64,000 nt of DNA from assembly GCF_018449775.1 (NCBI RefSeq), contig NZ_JAAVVB010000008.1, positions 105,787 through 169,786 on the forward strand, given 5' to 3'. The position numbers were made by a program, and so were the translations under genes. Below, one piece after another: positions 17,803 through 25,863 of the stretch (within the stretch, counting starts at the first letter, position 1; every line of letters begins with the position of its first letter). A model generated the notes under the pieces. That model worked only from the letters and a program-made list of their open reading frames with translations, did not search any database and had not been told where the DNA came from. This stretch comes from Mucilaginibacter sp. dw_454 (GTDB taxonomy: Bacteria; Bacteroidota; Bacteroidia; Sphingobacteriales; Sphingobacteriaceae).

Positions 17803-17959
17803 TTTGGCTAAAGCCAAATTATTGTGTCTTAAGTTCCGTTGGCTAAAGCCAACGGCAATGAATAATGGATGATAATAGTTGCTTTCTAAGATCAAACTAT
17901 TTCATTGCCGTCCCATTTATGGGATGGATACACAAACAAATCCAATTGGCTTTAGCCAA
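17803..17959. repeat. Composite palindromic element built on TTGGCTAAAGCCAA
   Basis: This stretch holds four hairpins: TTTGGC-TAAA-GCCAAA (17803-17818), CCGTTGGC-TAAA-GCCAACGG (17836-17855), CCGTCCCATTTATGGGATGG (17908-17927) and, in opposite orientation, TTGGCTTTAGCCAA (17946-17959). An additional perfect 10-bp inverted pair, CGGCAATGAA (17853-17862) and TTCATTGCCG (17901-17910), links the second and third. It lies between convergent bshA and GH76. It looks like a REP-type element without its own gene. Confidence 0.75.
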
Positions 17960-18003
17960 ACTTTACGCGTTAGTCCGGATTTGCAATCCACCTATAACAA
18001 ATC

Positions 18004-18026
18004 CGTCATTGCGAGGTACGAAGCAA
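18004..18026. repeat. Decayed half-copy of the GTCATTGCGAGCGA REP family
   Basis: The sequence GTCATTGCGAGGTACGAAG matches the left arm of the six complete REP hairpins in this window, but no matching right arm follows before the GH76 stop codon at 18065. It may be a truncated copy. Confidence 0.45.
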
Positions 18027-18064
18027 TGATGCGGCGGAGAGAACGCAAACGAAATTATGCCCCC

Positions 18065-19570
18065 TTACATCTTCAACGGATACGTATTAAACAGCAAAGA
18101 CACCGCTGTGGATGGCCCGAAACTACTCTTAGGCTTCGGTGCTTCCTCAATATTACGCGTCGCCCATTTGGTTTGGATAATGCCATGGCTGTTACGGTTA
18201 TTGTAGGCTACCTTGGCATTCAGGTCCAGCCAGTCCACTAAATCTGTGTTGCCTGTCTCTTGTGTGTATTTACGGGCATAGCGCACAAAAATTCCTTTAA
18301 AGCCCGGCAGGTCGCCGCCGTTTTCTTCGTTATTCATCACCTTGCCCTTGTAAATGCTATCGCGGGTAAACTGTGCTATTTTTTTAGCTTCCTGCAAATA
18401 ACTGGCTTCTTTGGTGTGTTTGTACAACATGGTTGCCGCACCTAAAAAAGTTCCTTCATTATAAGTAAAGCTCACATTACTGGTTCTGAGCAAGCCGGTT
18501 CTTTTATTAATATCGACATTGTCTTTCACCTTGCCGGTAGCCATATTTAACAGGTAAATTTTAGACCAGCTATATAACGCAATTGCCTTATCATAATAAG
18601 TACTGTCGCCGGTTGCCTCGCCTAAATAGCAGGCAGCCACAGCTGCAGGGCCTTCAATACAAGCGTTCTTAGATGTCTTGCCCTGGTACCAGATCAAACC
18701 GCCGCCATAGGTGTTGTTAAAAGCGCGTTTATACATTTTATCGTATTGATCTTTGGCTTTATCTAAATAGATCTTATTACCGGTTAACAAATATCCGCGA
18801 ACGCTAAATAGCACCGCCCAGGTAATATCGTCGTTAAAATCATTGTACATCCAGTCTTCTTTATGGTTTTTGATGAAGTTGGTGTACAGCGTAGCAAATT
18901 TGTCTTTGTATTTAGGGTCCTTAGTTACCTCGTAAGCATCAAGTACCGTCTCCATCATTTCGGCCTGGTCCCAAAAACCTTTGTGGGCTTCTACCTGGTA
19001 GCCATTGTACCAATCGTCGAAAGCCATAGTCGCGGTAGCTAAAGTTGGCGCAACTTCTTGTGCTAGTTCTTTTTTAAATATCCATTTCTGCGCATCTGTT
19101 TTAGAAGATGTCGCCAGTTTAATTGGAGCGCCGTCGACAGAACTGCCTGCATTCAAGGCAAACTTTGGATTAGCCGCTGATTGCAAGATATAAGCACCGC
19201 CACTGGCTTTAACAATCACCCATTTGGTGTCATCGCCATTGGTATCATCACTTTGATCTAAAGTAACCGAATCAGCAGGGGCCGCTATTATGTGCAGCAG
19301 TTTTCCGCTACCTACATTGGTTAACGTATACGTATTTTTCTTAACCAGTTTAACTATCCAGCGTTGCGCGTCAGATTTGGTATCGGTCCAGGTATCCACC
19401 GTTGCGCCGTTATCAACAGACGAATTAGCTACATCCAGCATCTTGTTTGCCGCTTTTGCTTTCAACGAATAAATAGTGCCTGAGGTAATGCCGCCGGTTT
19501 GGGCAAAGCTGATAGCGCTGCTTGCCAGCAGGGTGATGGTAGCTAAAGCGCGTAGGTAAGATCTCTTCAT
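18065..19570 (-). CDS. Secreted GH76 alpha-1,6-mannanase with ricin-type lectin domain
   Basis: The protein has 501 residues. The signal peptide runs to about SFAQ (residue 24), then a ricin B-like carbohydrate-binding domain (about 30-170) shows the repeated pattern DAQRWIVKL and DAQKWIFKK. The GH76 domain (about 180-495) carries the catalytic Asp-Asp pair at 247-248 (FNDDITWAVLF) and an alpha/alpha barrel with WYQGKTSKNACIEGPAAVAA. GH76 enzymes cut alpha-1,6-mannan backbones, for example of fungal walls. Although separated from it by two genes, it fits the GH92 - transporter - mannose isomerase operon at 22095-27669, giving endo-cleavage first and debranching after. Confidence 0.88.
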   Translation of the reverse strand: MKRSYLRALATITLLASSAISFAQTGGITSGTIYSLKAKAANKMLDVANSSVDNGATVDTWTDTKSDAQRWIVKLVKKNTYTLTNVGSGKLLHIIAAPADSVTLDQSDDTNGDDTKWVIVKASGGAYILQSAANPKFALNAGSSVDGAPIKLATSSKTDAQKWIFKKELAQEVAPTLATATMAFDDWYNGYQVEAHKGFWDQAEMMETVLDAYEVTKDPKYKDKFATLYTNFIKNHKEDWMYNDFNDDITWAVLFSVRGYLLTGNKIYLDKAKDQYDKMYKRAFNNTYGGGLIWYQGKTSKNACIEGPAAVAACYLGEATGDSTYYDKAIALYSWSKIYLLNMATGKVKDNVDINKRTGLLRTSNVSFTYNEGTFLGAATMLYKHTKEASYLQEAKKIAQFTRDSIYKGKVMNNEENGGDLPGFKGIFVRYARKYTQETGNTDLVDWLDLNAKVAYNNRNSHGIIQTKWATRNIEEAPKPKSSFGPSTAVSLLFNTYPLKM

Positions 19571-19740
19571 AATTGGGATAATTAATAGTTACTCAGGCAA
19601 TAATCTCCATAAAAATCAACTTAAACTGCAATGTTTTGAAGATGTTACATAGCAAACGATTGCATAAATTTATTTAACATTAAAACATTTTGCACCCGCT
19701 TTGAATTAATTGTTTGCACCTACAATGGTGACCTGTTTAA

Positions 19741-21426
19741 TTGGAAAATAAACTACGCATAGCCCTGTTGGGCGGCGGGCCAAGCGCCCTTTTTATGTTA
19801 AAGCGATTTGTTGATGCCGGCAACGCCAACCTGCTCATAGACATTTATGAAAAAAAGGACCAGTTAGGTTTAGGCATGCCCTATAGCCCTGAGGGTGCCA
19901 GGGACGAGCACGTAACCAATACTTCGGGCAACGAGATCCCGGAGCTGGTAACCCCGGTGGCCGACTGGGTGAAAACCGCACCCGAAAGCCTGGAGCAACA
20001 TTTCAACATCAGCCCTGAAACCTATAACGACTATAAAGTTTTACCACGCCTGTTTTTTGGTCAATACCTGAAGGACCAATTTAAATTACTTTGCGATATG
20101 GCCAATGGCATGGGCATAATGGGACAGATCCATTTTAATTGCGCCGTAACCGACATTATTGATCACCCTGAACAGAAAATTGTAGCGATAGAAATTAATG
20201 GCGATAGGCACGCAGAATACGACCGCGTCATCATCTGTACCGGCCACACCTGGCCTAAAAAACACGAAGGTAAAGTCCGGGGATATTTTGATTCACCTTA
20301 TCCGCCTGCAAAACTGAATATTAAGTCTAATGAACCGATTGCCATCAAAGGCTCATCGCTTACTGCGGTTGATGCGGTGCGTACGCTGGCTCGTGCCAAT
20401 GGCGAATTTTGGATAGATGCCAATGGTGTGCGTCATTTTAAAGTAGCCGATGATAGTGCAGGCTTCAAATTGCTCATGCATTCGCGCGATGGATTGTTGC
20501 CCGGTATAAGGTTTCATTTGGAAGACCCGCATTTATCTAAAGATGGAACGCTAACCAAAGCGCAGCTACAACAGCATCGCCAAGCAAACGGCGGCTTTAT
20601 ATCACTGGATATTTTGTTCGAGGAGAATTTCAAGCACATCATTCTTAAAAAACATCCCGAAGTTTATGCAAAGATCAAAAGCATGAACCTTGAAGCTTTT
20701 GTTGAGCTGATGATGGGCATGCGCGAACACACAGAGCCGTTCCGCTTGTTTAAAGCAGAGTATGACGAAGCCGAACGATCCATCAAAAAGCGCGAATCGG
20801 TTTTTTGGAAGGAGTTGCTTGCTATTTTAAGCTTCAGCATGAACTATCCGGCTAAATATTTAGCTGCCGAGGATTACCTGCGGTTTGAAAAAACATTGAT
20901 GCCTTTGATCTCTGTAGTCATTGCATTTATCCCCCAAAGCGCATCCGAAGAATTGATGGCTTTGCATAGCGCCGGTGTGCTGGATATTATAGCCGTGGGC
21001 CATGACAGCCATGCCGATGCGGGGCCTGAGCACGGGGCGACATATCATTACCATGGCAAAGCGGTGCACTTTAACACGTTTGTAGATGCTACCGGGCAAC
21101 CGCATTTGGCGTTTGAGGATTTGCCTTTTAAAAGTTTGCTGAAGAAACAAACGGTTAGCCCGGCCCGGTTAAAGTTCAGGATTGCGGATGCCGCCAAAGC
21201 CACCGATCAAACCAAAATAGAAACCGATACCCAGGGCAATGATTGCCTGCGTGTACCCGGCATAGCTATTAATGACGATTATCAACCTGTTGATGAAAAC
21301 GGCACGGTGAACCCGCGTATTTATATGATGGCGGTTCCGTATATTGGTGGTTTTAATCCGGATTACTCGGGGCTTGATTTTTGCGAGTCGGCCTCAGAGG
21401 TTATCATTAAAAGCATCTTAAAATAA
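19741..21426 (+). CDS. FAD/NAD(P)-binding protein (NAD_binding_9 type)
   Basis: A 561-residue protein beginning with a Rossmann dinucleotide motif (IALLGGGPSALFMLKRF) and a second conserved stretch RVIICTGHTWPK, as in the FAD-NAD(P)-binding family. Near the end, NPRIYMMAVPYIGGFNPDYSGLDFCESAS is a typical FAD-closing motif. The only start that keeps the Rossmann fold is a TTG at 19741; the nearby ATG at 19725 runs into a stop. Its stop overlaps the next ATG (TAATG), so it is coupled to the DUF1543 gene. Reaction unknown; related proteins include N-hydroxylase-like and adenylation-associated oxidoreductases. Confidence 0.78.
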   Translation: MENKLRIALLGGGPSALFMLKRFVDAGNANLLIDIYEKKDQLGLGMPYSPEGARDEHVTNTSGNEIPELVTPVADWVKTAPESLEQHFNISPETYNDYKVLPRLFFGQYLKDQFKLLCDMANGMGIMGQIHFNCAVTDIIDHPEQKIVAIEINGDRHAEYDRVIICTGHTWPKKHEGKVRGYFDSPYPPAKLNIKSNEPIAIKGSSLTAVDAVRTLARANGEFWIDANGVRHFKVADDSAGFKLLMHSRDGLLPGIRFHLEDPHLSKDGTLTKAQLQQHRQANGGFISLDILFEENFKHIILKKHPEVYAKIKSMNLEAFVELMMGMREHTEPFRLFKAEYDEAERSIKKRESVFWKELLAILSFSMNYPAKYLAAEDYLRFEKTLMPLISVVIAFIPQSASEELMALHSAGVLDIIAVGHDSHADAGPEHGATYHYHGKAVHFNTFVDATGQPHLAFEDLPFKSLLKKQTVSPARLKFRIADAAKATDQTKIETDTQGNDCLRVPGIAINDDYQPVDENGTVNPRIYMMAVPYIGGFNPDYSGLDFCESASEVIIKSILK

Positions 21427-22001
21427 TGGATCAGCAACCGTTAAAACTATACTTATTACTACTAGGCTCAAAAGCGCCGGGGCGTCATGTAGAGCAGCAT
21501 GATTTTTTCTTTGGGATAGCCCCATCGCTTAAGGACCTGATACCAAACATCAAAGCTTTTTGGCGCGGTGCGGCGGGCAATCTGCACATTGATGGTTTCC
21601 GCGAAGTGAATCATGTAGATGGGTACCGCATTGAGGCCTTGCTAAGAGATGAAACGACTGTCGAGTCGCCGGAAAGCTTATTCTTTATCAATTTAGGCGG
21701 CTATACCGTCGGTCGTTTAGAAGAACAACACTACGTAATTTTAAGTGTAAATAAAGATCGCGGCCAGGCTATTCAAAACGCTAAAAAAGCAGTCTTTTTT
21801 AAAACAAATACTATCGCCGATAACAAAAATGCCAACGCGCATATCGACGATAAATATGGCATTGATGTGGACGATATTTATAACATCGCCGAAATGTTGT
21901 CGCCGGCACAAAAGGCGAAGTATCATATTAAGATAACGCCTGAGAAAGGTTTACCTGAGGACGAGATTCATCTGGGGTATTTTAGGTTGGATAAGCTATA
22001 A
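21426..22001 (+). CDS. DUF1543 domain-containing protein
   Basis: A 191-residue protein with two copies of the DUF1543 pattern. The first is KLYLLLLGSKAPGRHVEQHDFFFGIAPSLKDL...AFWRG near the N-terminus, the second covers the C-terminal half (FFINLGGYTVGRLEEQHYVILSV). The family has no known function. The start codon overlaps the stop of the FAD protein by one base, implying coupled expression. The product is predicted cytoplasmic, with no signal peptide or membrane segment. Confidence 0.8.
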   Translation: MDQQPLKLYLLLLGSKAPGRHVEQHDFFFGIAPSLKDLIPNIKAFWRGAAGNLHIDGFREVNHVDGYRIEALLRDETTVESPESLFFINLGGYTVGRLEEQHYVILSVNKDRGQAIQNAKKAVFFKTNTIADNKNANAHIDDKYGIDVDDIYNIAEMLSPAQKAKYHIKITPEKGLPEDEIHLGYFRLDKL

Positions 22002-22010
22002 TAACCCTTT

Positions 22011-22084
22011 CTGTCATTGCGAGCGAAGCGCGGCAATCGCGAACTTTGCTCCTTGCGATTGCCGCGCTTCGCTCGCAATGACAG
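22011..22084. repeat. REP hairpin, family GTCATTGCGAGCGA (copy 1)
   Basis: Perfect inverted repeat with 30-bp arms (22011-22040, 22055-22084) and a 14-base loop, between the convergent DUF1543 and GH92 genes. It is followed by ATTTTTTTG on the plus strand, so it can also serve as a rho-independent terminator for the DUF1543 operon. The loop is in the reverse orientation relative to copies 4-6. Confidence 0.85.
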
Positions 22085-22094
22085 ATTTTTTTGC

Positions 22095-24452
22095 CTATTG
22101 CACCGACGGCGGTGGCACCTTCACACCCCAGGCTTCATTCGGCTTGCTGCCCATTCTAAGCACTAGCTTACCACCCTTCATTAACTCGTCCCGGTACAGC
22201 CAACAGTTATTAAGTGGCTTGCCGTTAAAGCTGGCTGATTGAATATAAACATTAGTCTTAGAATTATTAATAGCTTGAATATTCAATTTCTTACCATTAC
22301 CCAGCGCAATATTGGCACTGTTAAATACCGGGCTGCTCAACTCCACAATAGGCCGAAAATCTGTGAAACCTTTCACGTCGAACAATCCCAGCGAAGCCAT
22401 TACGTACCATGAACCTAACTGACCCTGATCTTCATCTTGCCCATAGCCGTAACCATGAATGGGTTCTATACCATAAAACTCGTCGCAAATGGCGCGGGTC
22501 CATTTTTGGGTGAGCCAGGGTTTGCCCGAGAAGTTGAATAGCCAGCTGGTATGCAGGCAAGGTTGGTTGCCATGGTTGTATAATGATTTGATACCCGCAA
22601 AAGCATCGATAGTTTTACCACCACTGAAACCGTCATTTTCTGAGGTTTCAAAGATATTATTCAGGCGAGTGTTAAATTCATCCTTACCTACTGCATCAAC
22701 CAGTCCTTTCGGATTTTGCGGGACGAAATAAGTGTACTGAATAGCATTCCCCTCCTGGAACCCGCGCCAAGGCTCGGCAGGGTCAAACTTGTCTATGAAA
22801 GAGCCGTCTGCACGTTTAGGACGCATCAGTTTTTGATCTTTATCGAAAATGTAGCGCCAGCCGTTGGAGTTTTTGATGAGTAATTTGTAGTCATCTGTCT
22901 TACCTAAATTCTTCGCCATCTGTGCGGCAGCAAAAGCGCTGAAGCTATATTCTAACGTATGCGACGCCGAGAAATGCGAGCCGGTCGAATCCGTATTATA
23001 ATCCCCATCCAGATAAGGCGAGTAACCATATTTTACAAAAGCATCCACGTCCATTTTACCCGAGCCTTCTTTACGGTCCTTGCCCGATAACTCATTAGCC
23101 CGGATAGCCTGGTAAGCCAGATTAACATCGTAATCGCGAATACCAACCTGGTAAGCGGCTGCGATAGTGAGTCCCACAAAGTTAGTACCCACACCTGATA
23201 CAAAATTACTGTTGGCAATGCCGTCGCCAAACCAGCTGCGCTCTTTGTAGATCTCTAATTGGGTATGCACATAATCATTATAATGGCTTGGGTAAGCCAG
23301 TGCCCATAATTGGGTTAGGTTCCAGTAGGCACCCCAAATAGCATCGGTGTTATAAAAGTTATAGCTAAAGCGGCCCTGTTTATCTTTTGGCAGGCGACCA
23401 ATAGTCCCATCATGTCTTGGGAATGAACCATTAACATCATTGGCAATACCTCGCCCCAATAAACCATGAAACAAACCAGTATAAAATTTCACTTTGCTAA
23501 CGCGATCTCCGCCTTGCACCATGATCTTGCCCAATTCGGTGCGCCAGGTGGCTTGTGCCTGTTGTTTGGCTTTATCGAAAGTTAAGCCTGTTGCCTCGGC
23601 CGCCAGGTTGGCTTTAGCATTGGCGATGGAGGTATAGGATAATCCTACCTTCAGCTCAATTGCCTCATTAGCCTGCGTTTTATAATTCAGGAAGATACCG
23701 GCGCCTTTCCCTTTGGCTTCTTTTGATTGTTGCTTTATTCCCTCGTTATTAAACGAGCCGACAGATGCCGGTGCTTTACTTACCTCGCCATAAAAACACA
23801 TTTGCACCTGCCCGTCCGGATCGTACTTTTTAACGTATTTGGGATAGGTAATTACATAACCCTCAAAGTGCGTAGCGTCGGTCATTTTTACACCGGCGTC
23901 GCGTACCTCGCCGCTTTCGCCTTGTGTGTTTCCGATATCGAAGATAATGCGCGAGCGATCATTCTTCGGGAAAGTATAGCGATGAAAACCGACGTGTTTG
24001 GTAGCGGTTAGCTCGGCAGTAATATGGTAATCATCCAACAAAACTTTATAATAGCCAGGTTGCGCTATTTGATTTTTACGATCAAAATGCGAGCGGTAAC
24101 CGCTGCCGGGTTTATCCAGTTCTCCGGGTTTTATTTTCAGTTCGCCGGTAGCAGGCATTACGCTCACGCCCCCTACCTGCCATTCGTGGAAATGCACAAA
24201 ACCCTCAATCGAGTTATGACGGGTATCGTACCCTACAGCTTCCCAACCGCTGGCGTTGCCGTAATGTCCATTGGTTGAAGGCGCCAGTTTAGCCATGCCA
24301 TAAGGCACTGCAGCCGGCGTGTAAAAGAACCAGCGACTATGCGCCGTGCCGATGTTTGGGTCGACATAACTTAAAACGTCCTGCGCATGCAGGTTGATGG
24401 TTGCCAGCGATAATATCGCGATAGCAAAACCTGATCTGATAGCTGTTTTCAT
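22095..24452 (-). CDS. GH92 alpha-mannosidase, secreted
   Basis: The 785-residue protein has a signal peptide (to LHAQ, residue 23). GH92 enzymes are calcium-dependent exo-alpha-mannosidases. The early motif YVDPNIGTAHSRWFF and the late block GQDEDQGQLGSWYVMASLGLF (about 668-691) correspond to the family signatures. In the latter the acidic ED precedes GQ, as in the common GNED-x-GQMSAWY form, with Gln-Asp in place of Gly-Asn. QPCLHTSWLFNFSGKPW is a further family marker. It is last in the operon isomerase - porter - GH92 (gaps of 6 and 4 bp), so released mannose is imported and isomerised by its neighbours. Confidence 0.9.
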   Translation of the reverse strand: MKTAIRSGFAIAILSLATINLHAQDVLSYVDPNIGTAHSRWFFYTPAAVPYGMAKLAPSTNGHYGNASGWEAVGYDTRHNSIEGFVHFHEWQVGGVSVMPATGELKIKPGELDKPGSGYRSHFDRKNQIAQPGYYKVLLDDYHITAELTATKHVGFHRYTFPKNDRSRIIFDIGNTQGESGEVRDAGVKMTDATHFEGYVITYPKYVKKYDPDGQVQMCFYGEVSKAPASVGSFNNEGIKQQSKEAKGKGAGIFLNYKTQANEAIELKVGLSYTSIANAKANLAAEATGLTFDKAKQQAQATWRTELGKIMVQGGDRVSKVKFYTGLFHGLLGRGIANDVNGSFPRHDGTIGRLPKDKQGRFSYNFYNTDAIWGAYWNLTQLWALAYPSHYNDYVHTQLEIYKERSWFGDGIANSNFVSGVGTNFVGLTIAAAYQVGIRDYDVNLAYQAIRANELSGKDRKEGSGKMDVDAFVKYGYSPYLDGDYNTDSTGSHFSASHTLEYSFSAFAAAQMAKNLGKTDDYKLLIKNSNGWRYIFDKDQKLMRPKRADGSFIDKFDPAEPWRGFQEGNAIQYTYFVPQNPKGLVDAVGKDEFNTRLNNIFETSENDGFSGGKTIDAFAGIKSLYNHGNQPCLHTSWLFNFSGKPWLTQKWTRAICDEFYGIEPIHGYGYGQDEDQGQLGSWYVMASLGLFDVKGFTDFRPIVELSSPVFNSANIALGNGKKLNIQAINNSKTNVYIQSASFNGKPLNNCWLYRDELMKGGKLVLRMGSKPNEAWGVKVPPPSVQ

Positions 24453-24456
24453 AGTT

Positions 24457-25857
24457 TTAGTTTGCAGCTTTATAAGTTTCTTTCCAGTAATTGTCGATGT
24501 CCTCTAACGAGCGCCCTTTTGTTTCGGGAATCAATTTCCAGGTGATCCAAAGCGCAGGCGAACAGCAAATGGCGAACAACCAGAATGTTGCCGACGAACC
24601 CAGATCCTGCAACATTAGCGGCGTTAATTGTCCCACCAAAAAGTTTGCGATCCATAATGACAGCGTTGCCAAAGCCATAGCCTTGCCGCGAATGGCATTC
24701 GGGAAGATCTCGCCGATAACCACCCAGCAAACCGGCCCGAATGAAAAGGCAAAGCAGGCGATGAAGAGTAAGATAAATATCAAAATCCACGGACCGGTAG
24801 TCACTCCCGCCGCAAACAAAATACCAATTACAACCAGGGCAAATACAGCCCCGCCTATCCCTACAAATAACAAGGGACGGCGCCCCCATTTATCTATCGT
24901 AAAAATAGCGACGAAAGTAAATACCACGTTCACCAGGCCAATAGTAACCTGGCCTCCTAAAGCGTTGTTCAAAGTAAAACCGGCCTGCTCTAAAATCTTC
25001 GGACCATAATAGATCACCGCGTTAATTCCGCATACCTGCGATAGAAAAGGCAGTAACAATCCAATCCACAACGCCCGGCGATAAACCGGTGTAAACAATT
25101 CTTTTAATCCGGTTTTGGGATCGCTGCTTTGAGCTTCTTTTACCGCAGCTACTTCGCGGTCGGCAGCTTCCAGGCCGTCTACTTTAATCAAAATCTGTTT
25201 GGCTTTTTCTTCCTGCCCATGCAGTAATAACCAACGCGGCGATTCAGGTACCAGCAATAACGACAATAAAAAGATCCCCGAAGGGAAAATACCCAGCCCC
25301 AGCATAGCACGCCACACTTCGGTCGAAAATATTTTTTGAGTGCCTGCGCCGCCAAAGGTGTCGCCCGTATGAGCCGCCAGGTAAGCATTGCTAAAATAAG
25401 AGATGACGATACCAACCGTTAAAGCCAGTTGATACAGCGATACCATCATCCCACGGTAGCGGGACGGAGAAAATTCAGAAATATATAATGGTGATACCAT
25501 CGAGGCCACGCCAATGCCCAAGCCACCGATCAATCGAAAGGCGATCAACTGCGAAAACGAAGTCGAGAACGTACACCCTACCGCCGACGCCAAAAACAGC
25601 ACCGCCGACAGGATCATAATGAGCTTACGGCCATATTTGTCGCTCAGTTTACCGGAGGCGCATACCCCGATGATACAACCCAGTAAGGCACAACTCACAA
25701 ACCAGCCCTCGTTCACCACGTCCAGGTTAAAATCCTTTTTTACTAAACTCACGGTGCCCGATATTACGGCCGTGTCGAAACCAAATAGAAAGCCACCCAG
25801 GGCGGCTACCAGGCAAACCAGGTACAGGTAAATGCTGCTTTGTTTTGTTGTGGTCAT
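24457..25857 (-). CDS. MFS sugar porter (mannose/hexose symporter candidate)
   Basis: A 466-residue, 12-helix transporter of the sugar porter family. Signature motifs are GGFLFGFDTAVISG in helix 1, GKLSDKYGRK after helix 2, PESPRWLLLHGQ at the end of the first half, FLSQVCGINAVIYYGP in helix 7 and IPETKGRSLEDI at the C-terminus. It is placed between the mannosidase and mannose isomerase genes (4 and 6 bp gaps), so mannose or a mannose-containing short sugar is the likely substrate, which is inference from context. Confidence 0.9.
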   Translation of the reverse strand: MTTTKQSSIYLYLVCLVAALGGFLFGFDTAVISGTVSLVKKDFNLDVVNEGWFVSCALLGCIIGVCASGKLSDKYGRKLIMILSAVLFLASAVGCTFSTSFSQLIAFRLIGGLGIGVASMVSPLYISEFSPSRYRGMMVSLYQLALTVGIVISYFSNAYLAAHTGDTFGGAGTQKIFSTEVWRAMLGLGIFPSGIFLLSLLLVPESPRWLLLHGQEEKAKQILIKVDGLEAADREVAAVKEAQSSDPKTGLKELFTPVYRRALWIGLLLPFLSQVCGINAVIYYGPKILEQAGFTLNNALGGQVTIGLVNVVFTFVAIFTIDKWGRRPLLFVGIGGAVFALVVIGILFAAGVTTGPWILIFILLFIACFAFSFGPVCWVVIGEIFPNAIRGKAMALATLSLWIANFLVGQLTPLMLQDLGSSATFWLFAICCSPALWITWKLIPETKGRSLEDIDNYWKETYKAAN

Positions 25858-25863
25858 ATGTGC

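Noticed and set aside
17789..18064. CRISPR-like repeats
   Set aside because: Repeats are inverted hairpins of unequal spacing, not direct repeats with unique spacers.
24470..24889. Open frame on the minus strand inside the sugar porter gene
   Set aside because: Shadow frame of a well-conserved MFS gene; no domain or start context.
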